From Gp6-AA40 sp035571515 (GTDB lineage Bacteria > Acidobacteriota > Vicinamibacteria > Vicinamibacterales > UBA2999), in the NCBI GenBank assembly GCA_035571515.1, contig DATNCQ010000097.1, forward strand, positions 1 through 64,000: a stretch of DNA of 64,000 nucleotides. Direction: 5' to 3'. The translations under genes and the position numbers were made by a program. Positions 24,454 to 33,040 of the stretch are shown piece by piece (within the stretch, counting starts at the first letter, position 1; every line of letters begins with the position of its first letter). The notes under the pieces are model-generated. The model searched no databases. It saw nothing but the letters and a program-made list of their open reading frames with translations, and had not been told where the DNA came from.

Positions 24454-25923
24454 ATGCGCACATGGATAGCTCTGGCCGCCGTGCTGACCGCGGTGGCCAC
24501 GACAGTGGCTTGCGGGGCGAAGGCAGGAACGCTGCAGGCGTCGGCGGACGCGCTCGGGGCGGCCGACACCAGGACCATCGAGTTCTCGGGGACGGGCAAG
24601 TGGTACCAGTTCGGCCAGGCGCCGAACCCGACGCTGGCATGGCCGGCGTTCGACGTCAGCGCCTACACCGCGTCGATCAACTACGACACGCCGGCGGCGC
24701 GCATCCAGATGACGCGCAAGCAGGTGGTGGAACCGGGCAGGCTGCGGCCCGCGCCGGCGGACCAGAAGGTCGATCAGTACATCAGCGGCGGCGCCGCCTG
24801 GAACATGGCGGCCGCCGGGGGTGGCGCGCCGGCGCCGCAGCCACAGCCGGCCGCCGTCGAAGAGCGGACGATGGAAGTCTGGTCCACGCCGCAGGGATTC
24901 CTGAAGGCGGCGGCGGCCAACAACGCGACGTCACAGGAAACGGGCGGCGGCTCCGAGGTGACGTTCACGGCCGGCAAGAACAAGTACGTCGGCACCATCA
25001 ACGCGCAGAACCAGGTCGAGAAGGTCCAGACCTGGATCAACAACCCGGTGCTCGGGGACACGCTCGTCGAGACGACGTTCTCCGACTACCGCGACTTCAG
25101 CGGCACGCAGTTCCCGGCGCACATCGTCCGGCAGCAGGGCGGCTATCCGGTACTCGACCTCACGGTCTCGTCGGTGACGAAGAACGGCACCGTCGACCTC
25201 ACCGCGCCGGAACAGGCCCGCAACGCGACGGTGCCGCCGGTGATGGTCACGAGCGAGAAGCTGGCCGACGGCGTCTACTACCTGAAGGGCGGCTCGCATC
25301 ACAGCCTGGCGATTGACCAGACCGATCACATCGTCGTCATCGAGGGGCCGCAGGAGGAGGCGAGGTCGGTGGCGGTCATCGCGAAGGCCAAGGAGCTCAT
25401 CCCGAACAAGCCGATCAAGTACCTGATCAACACGCACGCGCACTTCGATCATTCGGGCGGGCTGCGCACGTTCGTGGACGAGGGGGCGACGATCGTCACG
25501 CACGAGATGAACAAGGCGTATTACGAGAAGGCGTGGAGCGCGCCGCACACGCTCAGCCCGGACAAGCTGGAGCAGTCGAAGAAGACGCCGATGTTCGAGA
25601 CCTTCTCGAGCGACTACGTCGTCACCGACGGGCGCCGCCCGATCGAGATTCACCCGATCCAGGGCAGCGGCCACAACGACGCGTTCGTGATGGTCTACCT
25701 GCCGCGCGAGAAGATCCTGGTGGAGGCCGACGCGTTCACGCCGACCGCCGCGGACGCGCCGCTGCCGACGACGCCGAACCCGTTCACGGTGAACCTGTAC
25801 GAGAACATCCAGCGGCTGAAGCTGGACGTGCGGCAGATCGCCGCGCTGCACGGGCCGCGGCTGACGACGATGGCGGACCTGCGCGCCGCGATCGGTCAGA
25901 AGGGCGGCAACACGACGAATTAA
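24454..25923 (+). CDS. MBL-fold lipoprotein with long N-terminal domain (paralogue 3)
   Basis: 489 residues; ATG with CGAGGAACGTC upstream. The N-terminus MRTWIALAAVLTAVATTVAC ends in a lipobox-like TVAC, so this member is probably a lipoprotein, unlike its paralogues. N-terminal domain ~25-255 with ASINYDTPAARIQMTRKQ and GGAAWNMAA; MBL domain with HAHFDHSGG, GSGHNDAFVMVYLPREKILV, EADAFTP and ALHGPRL; zinc ligands complete. Followed by heptamer array C and then directly by paralogue 4, so the two may have arisen by tandem duplication. The 244-base divergent spacer before it shows no clear element. Confidence 0.82.
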   Translation: MRTWIALAAVLTAVATTVACGAKAGTLQASADALGAADTRTIEFSGTGKWYQFGQAPNPTLAWPAFDVSAYTASINYDTPAARIQMTRKQVVEPGRLRPAPADQKVDQYISGGAAWNMAAAGGGAPAPQPQPAAVEERTMEVWSTPQGFLKAAAANNATSQETGGGSEVTFTAGKNKYVGTINAQNQVEKVQTWINNPVLGDTLVETTFSDYRDFSGTQFPAHIVRQQGGYPVLDLTVSSVTKNGTVDLTAPEQARNATVPPVMVTSEKLADGVYYLKGGSHHSLAIDQTDHIVVIEGPQEEARSVAVIAKAKELIPNKPIKYLINTHAHFDHSGGLRTFVDEGATIVTHEMNKAYYEKAWSAPHTLSPDKLEQSKKTPMFETFSSDYVVTDGRRPIEIHPIQGSGHNDAFVMVYLPREKILVEADAFTPTAADAPLPTTPNPFTVNLYENIQRLKLDVRQIAALHGPRLTTMADLRAAIGQKGGNTTN

Positions 25924-25929
25924 CGGTCG

Positions 25930-26024
25930 GGGATCAGGGATCAGGGATCAGGGATCAAAAGCTTGAGATCCCACGGATCGGGAACCGAAAGTTCTTGATC
26001 CCCGATCCCCGATCCCCGATCCCT
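25930..26024. repeat. heptamer-repeat inverted array (array C)
   Basis: Left arm 25930-25957: GGGATCA heptamers, four copies. Right arm 25994-26024: GATCCCC heptamers, three copies plus GATCCC, the inverted counterpart. It lies between two MBL genes on the same strand, 12 bases before the ribosome site of the second one (GGAGGCTGT at ~26040), so it could end the first transcript or limit read-through. Confidence 0.65.
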
Positions 26025-26049
26025 ACCTGACGGCCATGAAGGAGGCTGT

Positions 26050-27624
26050 ATGGTGCGAAAGCTACACGTTCTCGTCGCAGCGTTGGCGGTGATCATGATG
26101 ACGGCGATCACGGCCGGACCGGCGTCGGGCCAGGACGCGCGGACGATCTTGCAGGCCGCGTCCCGGGCCATGGGGAATCCGAAATCGATTCAGATGACCG
26201 GGACCGGCTGGAATGCCGCCGTCGGTCAGAACTTTACCCAGGAGGAGGACTGGCCACGATTCGACGTGACGCGCTACGTGCGCACCATCGACTTCGACGC
26301 CGGAACCTCGCGCGAGGAGTTCACCCGGAGGCAGGGCAGCAATCCGCCACGCGGCGGCGGCGGCACGCCGCTTCAGGGTGAGCAGCAGCAGGTGTTCATC
26401 ACCAGCGGCAACTTCGCGTGGAACATCCAGGACGGCAAGCCCGTGCCCCAGCCAGGCCAGTACCTCGCGGGGGTCACGGTGGCGGAATTCCGGCGCCTCG
26501 ACATCGCGCTGACACCGCACGGATTCCTCCGCGCCGCGATGGCCGCGAGCAATCCGACCGCCGTCTCTCTCACGTTGGGGAGCCCGACCGGCGCGGTTAC
26601 GCCGAATGGAAAGCAGACGCTGGTCGCGTTCACGCTGATGGGCAAGTACCGGGTCGTCGGCACGTTCGACGATCAGAACCTGCTGGCGCTGGTTCACACG
26701 TGGGTGCCGAATCCCGTCTACGGCGACATGCTGTACGAGCTGCGCTACCTCGATTACAAGGACGTCGGCGGCGGCGTGAAATATCCGACGGTGCTGCACA
26801 TCCACCAGGGCGACCCGCGGCTGATGGTGGCGCACAACTCCATGGAGATCACGCTCAGCAACGTCCAGCCGAACGTCACGGTCCCCGCGCTGCCGGTGCC
26901 GGCGGAGGTGCAGTCCGCGACCGCGCCGCCGGTGCGTGCGGAATCGCAGAAGCTGGCCGACGGCGTCTGGCTCATCGCGGGCGGCACGCACAACAGCCTG
27001 GCCGTCGACTTCCGCGACTTCGTCACGGTGATCGAGGCGCCGCTCAACGAGGAGCGCTCGCTCGCGGTGATCGCGGAAGTCGGCAAGCTGATCCCCAACA
27101 AGCCGATCAAGTACGTCGTCAACACCCATCACCACTTCGATCATTCGGGTGGGCTCCGCACGTACCTCGCGCAGGGCGCGACCGTCGTCAGCCACCAGGC
27201 GAACCGGGAGTTCCTGGAGAACGTGCTGTTCAGCCCGGCGCCGCGAACGATGATGCCCGATCGGTTCTCGACGTACTACCCGTATTTCTCGGGCGGCAGG
27301 CGTCCGCTGCCGATTGAATGGGTGAATCAGAAGTACGTGATCAGCGACGGCGCGCGGACGATCGAGCTTCTCCCGATGCAGGGCAACAACCACAACGGGG
27401 GCATGATGCTCGTCTACCTGCCGAAGGAAAAGATCCTGGTGAACGCTGACATGTATACGCCGCCGGCGCAGGGCGCACCGGCTCCGGCGCTGAACGACAA
27501 CATGCGAAACCTGCAGCAGAATATCCAGCGCCTGAAGCTGGACGTCGTCCAGCACGTTCCCATCCACGGACAGCCGGGAACGGGCCAGCAGTTCACGCAG
27601 ATTGTCGGCAGGGGCACCAACTAG
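26050..27624 (+). CDS. secreted MBL-fold metallohydrolase with long N-terminal domain (paralogue 4)
   Basis: 524 residues; ATG preceded by GAAGGAGGCTGT. Signal peptide MVRKLHVLVAALAVIMMTAI, mature from about SGQDA. N-terminal domain with DARTILQAASRAMGNPKSIQ, YVRTIDFDAGTSREEFTRRQ and SGNFAWNIQDG, closely parallel to paralogue 2. MBL domain: HHHFDHSGG, NNHNGGMMLVYLPKEKILV, NADMYTPP and PIHGQPG, ligands complete. Same strand and next to paralogue 3; convergent with the double cupin gene, with heptamer array D between them. Substrate unknown. Confidence 0.82.
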   Translation: MVRKLHVLVAALAVIMMTAITAGPASGQDARTILQAASRAMGNPKSIQMTGTGWNAAVGQNFTQEEDWPRFDVTRYVRTIDFDAGTSREEFTRRQGSNPPRGGGGTPLQGEQQQVFITSGNFAWNIQDGKPVPQPGQYLAGVTVAEFRRLDIALTPHGFLRAAMAASNPTAVSLTLGSPTGAVTPNGKQTLVAFTLMGKYRVVGTFDDQNLLALVHTWVPNPVYGDMLYELRYLDYKDVGGGVKYPTVLHIHQGDPRLMVAHNSMEITLSNVQPNVTVPALPVPAEVQSATAPPVRAESQKLADGVWLIAGGTHNSLAVDFRDFVTVIEAPLNEERSLAVIAEVGKLIPNKPIKYVVNTHHHFDHSGGLRTYLAQGATVVSHQANREFLENVLFSPAPRTMMPDRFSTYYPYFSGGRRPLPIEWVNQKYVISDGARTIELLPMQGNNHNGGMMLVYLPKEKILVNADMYTPPAQGAPAPALNDNMRNLQQNIQRLKLDVVQHVPIHGQPGTGQQFTQIVGRGTN

Positions 27625-27635
27625 AAAGCGGTCAA

Positions 27636-27722
27636 CATCCAACCTCCAACTTCCAACTCCCAAGGAGCACCGTCTCGCGAGGCTGTGCTTTTTTGGGAGT
27701 TGGGAATTGGAAGTTGGGAGTT
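27636..27722. repeat. heptamer-repeat inverted array (array D)
   Basis: Left arm 27636-27664: CCAACNN heptamers (CCAACCT, CCAACTT, CCAACTC, CCAAGG). Right arm 27693-27722: GGGAGTT, GGGAATT, GGAAGTT, GGGAGTT, the inverted counterpart, preceded by six T. It separates the stops of the convergent MBL and cupin genes. A short extra stem (GAGCACCGTCTCGCGAGGCTGTGCTT, positions 27665-27690) lies in the loop. Confidence 0.65.
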
Positions 27723-28778
27723 CTATTGCCCGCGTCCGCCCGCCGGCGCGGGCTGGATGGTCTGCTTCCACCCTTCCACGTCGTAGCGAATCAGCCACGC
27801 GCGGAATCCCTTCATGTCCGTGAAGTGATGGGGCACGCCCGGCGGCACGTAGAGGAGATCGCCGGCGTGCACCGGCCGCGCCATGCCGTTGCGAATCGTC
27901 TTCGCGCCGTTGACGTCGACCATCTGCCCGTCCGTTCTCGCGACCGCTTCACCCGCGGTGACGAGCCACAGATCGGCCGTCCCCTCGTGCGTCTGCGGCT
28001 CGTCGCCCGGCAGGACGATCCTTACGTTCGCGCTGATGTTCGCCGGACCGTCGAAGATGCGCGAGTTGATGCGCTTCAGCGCTTCGTCTTCCTTCCAGCG
28101 CGCCTCGATGTCCGCGGCTGGCCAGAACATCGTCTTGTCGGTGGCGAGCTTCGGCACGGGCGCAGCGGCCGCCTGTCCTCCCCGCCCTCCACGTCCTTCG
28201 CGCCCGGCACCGCCTGCGGCAGGCGCGGCGCCGCCCCCTCGAGCGGGAGCCGCCGGCGCGGGCGTCGTCCGCTCCAGCCCCAGCGTGTCGAAGCGCATGA
28301 GCCACGCCCGGAACCCGTTCATCTGCGTGAAGTGGTGCGGCACGCCCGGCGGCACGAACAGGACGTCGCCGGGGTGCACCGCACGCTCGGTCGCGCCGGT
28401 AATGGAGCTCTTGCCGCCGCTCTCGACCAGCTTGCCGTCGGTCCGGGCGACCGCCGATCCAGCCGTCACGATCCACAGGTCGGCCGTCGTCTCGTGCACG
28501 AGCGGCGGATCCTCGCCCGCGACGATACGGACGTTGGCGGAGATGTTGGTCGGCCCGTCGAACAGCCGCGAGTTGTTTCGCTTGAGCCGCTCGTTGTCCT
28601 TCCAGCGCGCCTCGATGTCCGCGGCCGGCCAGAACATGGTCTTGTCGGTGGCGAGTTTCGGGACCGCTGGCGCCGCGGCTCCGGCACCCCGTTGTCCCCC
28701 GCCCTGGGCCTGGGTCAGCGTCCCGCCCAGCCCAATCAGGGCAAACGCGGCGATTGCGGCGAGCATCCTGTTGCGCAT
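27723..28778 (-). CDS. secreted protein with two near-identical cupin domains
   Basis: 351 residues from the ATG at 28778 (AAAGGACCAGAC upstream, signal peptide MRNRMLAAIAAFALIGLGG ending near TQAQ); the open frame continues far upstream over other genes and is not meaningful. Two repeats of ~140 residues each begin PKLATDKTMFWPAADIEARW and carry LFVPPGVPHHFTQMNGFRAW or LYVPPGVPHHFTDMKGFRAW, the second cupin motif with G(D)LxxxPPGxPHH. A Gly/Ala/Arg-rich linker joins them. Cupins bind a metal or small ligand; the first-motif histidine is present as VHET/THEG. The duplication is evident also at DNA level, so it is recent. Confidence 0.75.
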   Translation of the reverse strand: MRNRMLAAIAAFALIGLGGTLTQAQGGGQRGAGAAAPAVPKLATDKTMFWPAADIEARWKDNERLKRNNSRLFDGPTNISANVRIVAGEDPPLVHETTADLWIVTAGSAVARTDGKLVESGGKSSITGATERAVHPGDVLFVPPGVPHHFTQMNGFRAWLMRFDTLGLERTTPAPAAPARGGGAAPAAGGAGREGRGGRGGQAAAAPVPKLATDKTMFWPAADIEARWKEDEALKRINSRIFDGPANISANVRIVLPGDEPQTHEGTADLWLVTAGEAVARTDGQMVDVNGAKTIRNGMARPVHAGDLLYVPPGVPHHFTDMKGFRAWLIRYDVEGWKQTIQPAPAGGRGQ

Positions 28779-28931
28779 GTCTGGTCCTTTCGTGAGACCA
28801 CTTGGCGAATGCGTTTCGGCAGGGCGATCGTGTGGGCGGCAGGCGGCGGTGTCAACAGGAGATTGAAGGGCCCGTGCATCCTGAGGTACGCTCCGCCCAC
28901 CCCAAAACAGGTTTCGAGGAGGTCGCACGTG

Positions 28932-29840
28932 ATGAAATGCGCTCGCGCCGCTGTCGCATCCGGGGCCGTCGTGCTCTTCGCCGCGCTCGCCTACGCGCAG
29001 GGGGCGCCCGATTTCAGCAAGGTCGACATCAAGGCCAACCGGGTGACCGACAAGTTCTACACGCTCGACGGCCAGGGTGGAACCATCGGGGTCCTCTTCG
29101 GGCCCGATGGCGTGTTCATGGTGGACACGCAGTTCGCGCCGCTGAGCGAGAAGATAAACGCGGCGATCAAGCGCCTCACGCCGCAGCCGATCAAGTTCAT
29201 CGTCAACACGCACGTGCATGGCGACCACACGGGCGGTGACGAGAACTTCGGAAAGATGGGTGCCACCATCATCTCGCGCGAGGAGCTGCGATACCGGCTC
29301 GCGTATCCCAATCCGGGCGCCAACGGGACGCCTGGCGTGCCGATGCCGGCTGCCGGCCTGCCGCGGCTGACCTATCGCGACCAGCTGACGATGCGCATGA
29401 ACGGCGAGGAGATCCAGATGATCGCCATCACCCGCGCGCACACGGATGGCGACACGCTCGTGGTCTTCCCCGGCCTCGACGTGATCATGACCGGCGACTT
29501 CTACCGGTCGATTCAGTATCCGAACGTGGATCGCGCCAACGGCGGGTCTCTGCCGGGCCTCATCGACGGCCTGGGCGTGGTGATCGGGCACGCGGGCCCG
29601 AACACGAAGATCATTCCGGGGCACGGACCGACCGTGGATCGCAATGCGGTCGTCGCGCATCGCGACATGGCGCTGATGGTGCGCGACCGCGTGGCGCGGC
29701 TCGTCGAGCAGGGGAAGACGGAAGACGAGGTCGTCGCGGCCAGGGTCACCGCGGACCTGGACGCGAAGGTGCAGGAAGCGGGCATGACGGGCGAGCGATT
29801 CGTCCGCCAGGCGTACGCGGAGGTGAAATCGGGCCGCTGA
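28932..29840 (+). CDS. secreted MBL-fold metallohydrolase (single domain)
   Basis: 302 residues from the ATG at 28932 (GAGGAGGTCGCACGTG before it); signal peptide to about ALAYAQ. A single MBL domain without the long N-terminal domain of the paralogues: FYTLDGQGGTIGVLFGPDG, the zinc motif HVHGDHTGG, ITRAHTDGDTLVVFPGLDV, MTGDFY with the bridging Asp and IIPGHGPTVDR with the last His. The C-terminal ~60 residues are helical (RDMALMVRDRVARLVEQGKT). Close to secreted MBL proteins of the glyoxalase-II/PQQ-type group; substrate unknown. Heptamer array E and a GC hairpin follow. Confidence 0.8.
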   Translation: MKCARAAVASGAVVLFAALAYAQGAPDFSKVDIKANRVTDKFYTLDGQGGTIGVLFGPDGVFMVDTQFAPLSEKINAAIKRLTPQPIKFIVNTHVHGDHTGGDENFGKMGATIISREELRYRLAYPNPGANGTPGVPMPAAGLPRLTYRDQLTMRMNGEEIQMIAITRAHTDGDTLVVFPGLDVIMTGDFYRSIQYPNVDRANGGSLPGLIDGLGVVIGHAGPNTKIIPGHGPTVDRNAVVAHRDMALMVRDRVARLVEQGKTEDEVVAARVTADLDAKVQEAGMTGERFVRQAYAEVKSGR

Positions 29841-29856
29841 CTGAGGGATTCAGGCC

Positions 29857-29891
29857 GGGATCCGGGATCCGGAATCCGGGATCCGGGATCC
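29857..29891. repeat. five tandem heptamers GGGATCC (array E)
   Basis: GGGATCC, GGGATCC, GGAATCC, GGGATCC, GGGATCC in exact 7-base steps, just after the stop of the MBL gene. Because the core GGATCC is self-complementary, a single array can fold back on itself. It is the fifth heptamer array found in the window, and again adjoins a MBL gene. Confidence 0.7.
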
Positions 29892-29918
29892 GTCAGGCGA
29901 TCGGTTCAATCGAACGTA

Positions 29919-29940
29919 GGGCCGACCTTTCGGTCGGCCC
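29919..29940. repeat. 9-bp GC hairpin of a dispersed intergenic family
   Basis: GGGCCGACC, loop TTTC, GGTCGGCCC, preceded by CGTA: a perfect stem-loop in the leader of the first FecR operon, about 50 bases before its GTG start. Related in form to 3495 and 12755. Confidence 0.65.
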
Positions 29941-29989
29941 ACGCGAGCGGTCACTCCCCGGCTGACCGCCATCGGCATCTAAGGGGGAC

Positions 29990-30442
29990 GTGTTGCTTTC
30001 TCTGCGTTGGATCGCCGGGGCACTCATCGTCATCATCCCAGTCGTCGCGTCGGCCGCCGAGCCGGGGGCTGCAGGGCGCATCAAGGTCGTGTCCGGCTCC
30101 GTCGTCGTCGTCCGGGCGGCCGTCGCCACACCCGCCACCGCGGGCCAGGCGGTCTTCGAGGCGGATACGCTGAGGACCGGCGCCAACGGCCGCGTCGGGA
30201 TCACCTTCAACGACGACACGCGCGTCTCGCTCGGGCCCGACAGCGAGGCGCGCCTCGATCAATTCATCTACATGCCCGCCGAGAAGCGCGGCGGCCTCGT
30301 GCTCAGGATCGTGCGCGGCCTGATCGCGTACGTGTCGGGCCGAATCGCCAAGCTCTCGCCCGACGGGGTCAAGCTCGAAACGCCGAACGCGATTGTCGGG
30401 GTCCGCGGCACGACGCTCGCGCTGCGCGTGGACGCGAAATGA
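29990..30442 (+). CDS. exported FecR-domain protein, operon copy 1
   Basis: 150 residues from a GTG with AAGGGGG just before it; signal peptide ending at VASA. A single FecR-type beta domain: AGRIKVVSGSVVVVRA, VFEADTLRTGANGRVGITFN, DDTRVSLGPDSEARL and KLETPNAIVGVRGTTLALRV. FecR domains are periplasmic and transmit envelope or ligand state. Here the domain has no transmembrane anchor or sigma-factor partner; it is coupled by ATGA overlap to an OmpA-like lipoprotein and then to a CHASE2/HD-GYP protein. I infer it is the outermost part of one sensory unit. A second copy starts at 35120. Confidence 0.82.
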   Translation: MLLSLRWIAGALIVIIPVVASAAEPGAAGRIKVVSGSVVVVRAAVATPATAGQAVFEADTLRTGANGRVGITFNDDTRVSLGPDSEARLDQFIYMPAEKRGGLVLRIVRGLIAYVSGRIAKLSPDGVKLETPNAIVGVRGTTLALRVDAK

Positions 30443-31077
30443 GTCGCGATCCGCGCCTCGTCGTGCTCCTGGTGACGACGGCGTGCGCCGGGCTGTGCGC
30501 CTGCGGTCACCCGCGCGTACAGCCGCCCCAGCGTCAGGCGGGGACGCTCGTCGTGCTGTTGCCGGATGCCGATGACGGCACGGTGGGACGGGCATTCGTG
30601 TCCACGACCTCCGGCATGGCGGAGCTCGCATCGGCGCGCGCCTCGACCAGCGTGGTCGGCAACGGCGCCCCGGGCACGGTGGCGCCTCTCAGCGAGGCCG
30701 AGGTGCAGACGCTCTTCGGCAGCGCGCTGACCACGATGCCGCGCCACGCGCACCAGTTCACGCTCTACTTCCAGTTCGAGTCGGACGAACTGACGGCGGA
30801 GAGCCGCGCGCTCGTGCCGCAAGTCGTGCAGGCGGTGAAGGACTACCCGTTCCCCGACGTCGAAGTGATCGGACACACCGACACCACCGGAAGTGCCGCG
30901 TCGAACGTCGAGCTCGGGATGAGGCGCGCGACGCTGGTCCGCCGGCTCCTGCTCGATGCCGGGCTCGACGGATCGATCGTCGACGCGACGTCGCACGGCG
31001 AGGCCGATCTCCTGGTCGCGACATCCGACGAAACCATGGAGCCGCGCAACCGGCGCGTCGAGATTTCCGTTCGATGA
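30439..31077 (+). CDS. OmpA-family peptidoglycan-binding lipoprotein, operon copy 1
   Basis: 212 residues; lipobox AGLCAC near residue 22. After a linker (LLPDADDGTVGRAFVST) comes an OmpA C-terminal-like domain: FTLYFQFESDELTAESRALV, DVEVIGHTDTTGSAASNVEL, RRATLVRRLLLDAGLD and EPRNRRVEISVR, the standard peptidoglycan-binding signature. It overlaps the FecR gene at ATGA and the downstream CHASE2 gene at ATGA. The lipid anchor and cell-wall domain would hold a sensory assembly between outer membrane and peptidoglycan. Confidence 0.85.
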   Translation: MSRDPRLVVLLVTTACAGLCACGHPRVQPPQRQAGTLVVLLPDADDGTVGRAFVSTTSGMAELASARASTSVVGNGAPGTVAPLSEAEVQTLFGSALTTMPRHAHQFTLYFQFESDELTAESRALVPQVVQAVKDYPFPDVEVIGHTDTTGSAASNVELGMRRATLVRRLLLDAGLDGSIVDATSHGEADLLVATSDETMEPRNRRVEISVR

Positions 31078-33014
31078 CGCCGCCGCCGCGCCTGCTGCTG
31101 CTGTGCGGCGCCGTCCCGGCGCTGTGTGCCGTCGCACTCTCGCTGCTGCGTCCGTCGTTCCTGGCGCCGCTCGAATACCGCACCTACGACACGCTCGTCC
31201 GTAGTGGCGGAACGCGCCCGCCCAGCGGCCGCGTCGTCATCGTCGACGTCGACGAGCGCAGCCTCGCGGCGGTCGGCCAATGGCCGTGGAGGCGCGACGT
31301 CCTCGCCAGGCTCGTCACGCGCCTGCGCGGCATGGACGCGTCGGCCATCGCCCTCGACATGGTCTTCGCGGAGCCCGATCGCAACGGCGGCGGGGACGCG
31401 GACGCGGCACTCGCCGGCGCGCTCGCGGGTGGCCGCGCCGTCATCGGTCTCGGGATGACGTTCGACTCGCCTGGCGGCACCGCGTGCGGCGAACGCTCGC
31501 TGCCGCTGGCCATCCTCCGGCGCGGCGACGAGGCGGAAGATCCGTTCTTCAAGGCGACGGGAACGATCTGCAGCCTGCCGGTGCTGACGAGGGCCGCCGG
31601 GGCGTCGGGGTTCCTCAACGCCGCGCCCGATTCCGACGGGCTCCTCCGCCGGGTCCCGCTGCTGATGGAGTTCGGCGGCCGCGTCTACCCGGCGCTGGCG
31701 CTCGCGGCCGTCGCCGCGAGCACCGGCGCCCGCGATGCCGTGCTGCGGGTGTCGGACGTGAACTCCACGTCGCTGACCCTCGGCGGCCTGCACGTGCCGC
31801 TCGACGGCAAGAGCAACATGCTGCTGCGGTATCGCGGCGCCAAGCGCGTGTTCCCGTACGTCTCGGCCGCCGACGTGCTGAACGGCAGCGCGCCTGCCGG
31901 CGCCTTCCGCGACAAGCTGGTGGTCGTGGGCACGACCGCGCTCGGCACGCGTGAGGTCGTGTCGACACCGCTCGACACGTTGTTCACGGGCGTCGAGGTG
32001 CAGGCGACGATCGCGGACAACCTGCTGCTGCAGGACTCGGTTCATCGGCCCTCGTACGCCGCCGCGCTCGAAACGGAAGTCGTGCTCGTGCTCGGCGTCG
32101 TGCTGGTGCTGGTCGTTCGCCGATTCGGTCTCAGCTGGGGCGTGCTCGTGACGACGGGCGTCGTCGCGCTGGTGTGGGCCGGAGCGGCATTCCTCTTGTC
32201 GTCGGACGGGATGTTCGTCTCGCCGTTGCTGCCGACCCTGCAGCTGGCCGCCTCCCTCGGAGCGATGACGGTGGCCAGGCTCACGATCGAACGGCGCCGC
32301 GCGGAGCACGCGGACGAGGAGACCGAGGCGTCACGGCGCCTCATGGTGCAGACGCTGCTGTCGCTGACCCAGACACGGGATGCGGAAACGGGCGGGCATT
32401 CGCGCCGGACCGGGCAGTACGCGCGGGTGCTGGCCGAGCGTCTCGCCACGCATCCGCAGTTCAGCGCCTATCTGACGCCGCAGCGGATCACGCAGCTCGC
32501 GCGCCTGGCGCCGCTGCACGACATCGGCAAGGTCGGCGTGCCCGACCGGCTGCTGCTCAAGCAGGGGCCACTAACGCCGGAGGAGGTGGCCGAATTCCGC
32601 AAGCATCCGGTGTACGGGCGGGACGTCATCGCGGACGCCGAGCGGCAGGCGGGCGTGCATGACGACGCGACGCTCGCCATCGCGAAGGACATCATCTACA
32701 CGCACCACGAATGGTGGGACGGCACCGGCTATCCGCAGGGGCTGCAGGGGACGAACATCCCGATCGCGGGCCGCATCATGGCGCTGGTGGACGTCTACGA
32801 CGCGCTGCACACGCGGCGGCGCTACGGTTCGGCGCGCTCGCACGACGAGACCGTGTCGCTGATTGTCGCGGGGCGCGGGACGCACTTCGATCCCGCGGTC
32901 GTCGATGCCTTCGTCGCGGTGTCGTCCGTCCTGCGCGCGCTCTCGGAGACCGCCGATGAAAACGGCGACGCCCGTGCCGAGCCGTCGTCGTCGCGCGTCG
33001 GGATCTCGCGGTGA
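31074..33014 (+). CDS. CHASE2 sensor with HD-GYP c-di-GMP phosphodiesterase, operon copy 1
   Basis: 646 residues. One N-terminal transmembrane helix (~7-25), a periplasmic CHASE2 domain ~35-325 (VVIVDVDERSLAAVGQWPW, GASGFLNAAPDSDGLLRRVP, YRGAKRVFPYVSAADVL, VVVGTTALGTREVVSTPLD), three more helices between ~334 and 403, a short linker, and an HD-GYP domain with HDIGK at 482-486 and HHEWWDGTGYP at 544-554. HD-GYP enzymes hydrolyse c-di-GMP; all metal-binding motifs are present. Translation is coupled to the OmpA and FecR genes. The likely job is to convert a cell-envelope signal into c-di-GMP turnover. Confidence 0.88.
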   Translation: MTPPPRLLLLCGAVPALCAVALSLLRPSFLAPLEYRTYDTLVRSGGTRPPSGRVVIVDVDERSLAAVGQWPWRRDVLARLVTRLRGMDASAIALDMVFAEPDRNGGGDADAALAGALAGGRAVIGLGMTFDSPGGTACGERSLPLAILRRGDEAEDPFFKATGTICSLPVLTRAAGASGFLNAAPDSDGLLRRVPLLMEFGGRVYPALALAAVAASTGARDAVLRVSDVNSTSLTLGGLHVPLDGKSNMLLRYRGAKRVFPYVSAADVLNGSAPAGAFRDKLVVVGTTALGTREVVSTPLDTLFTGVEVQATIADNLLLQDSVHRPSYAAALETEVVLVLGVVLVLVVRRFGLSWGVLVTTGVVALVWAGAAFLLSSDGMFVSPLLPTLQLAASLGAMTVARLTIERRRAEHADEETEASRRLMVQTLLSLTQTRDAETGGHSRRTGQYARVLAERLATHPQFSAYLTPQRITQLARLAPLHDIGKVGVPDRLLLKQGPLTPEEVAEFRKHPVYGRDVIADAERQAGVHDDATLAIAKDIIYTHHEWWDGTGYPQGLQGTNIPIAGRIMALVDVYDALHTRRRYGSARSHDETVSLIVAGRGTHFDPAVVDAFVAVSSVLRALSETADENGDARAEPSSSRVGISR

Positions 33015-33040
33015 TGGCTGTCCGGATGGACTGCCGGGCG

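Noticed and set aside
29900..29915. T-loop-like GGTTCAATC near 29905, checked for a tRNA
   Set aside because: No acceptor, D or anticodon arms can be folded around it.
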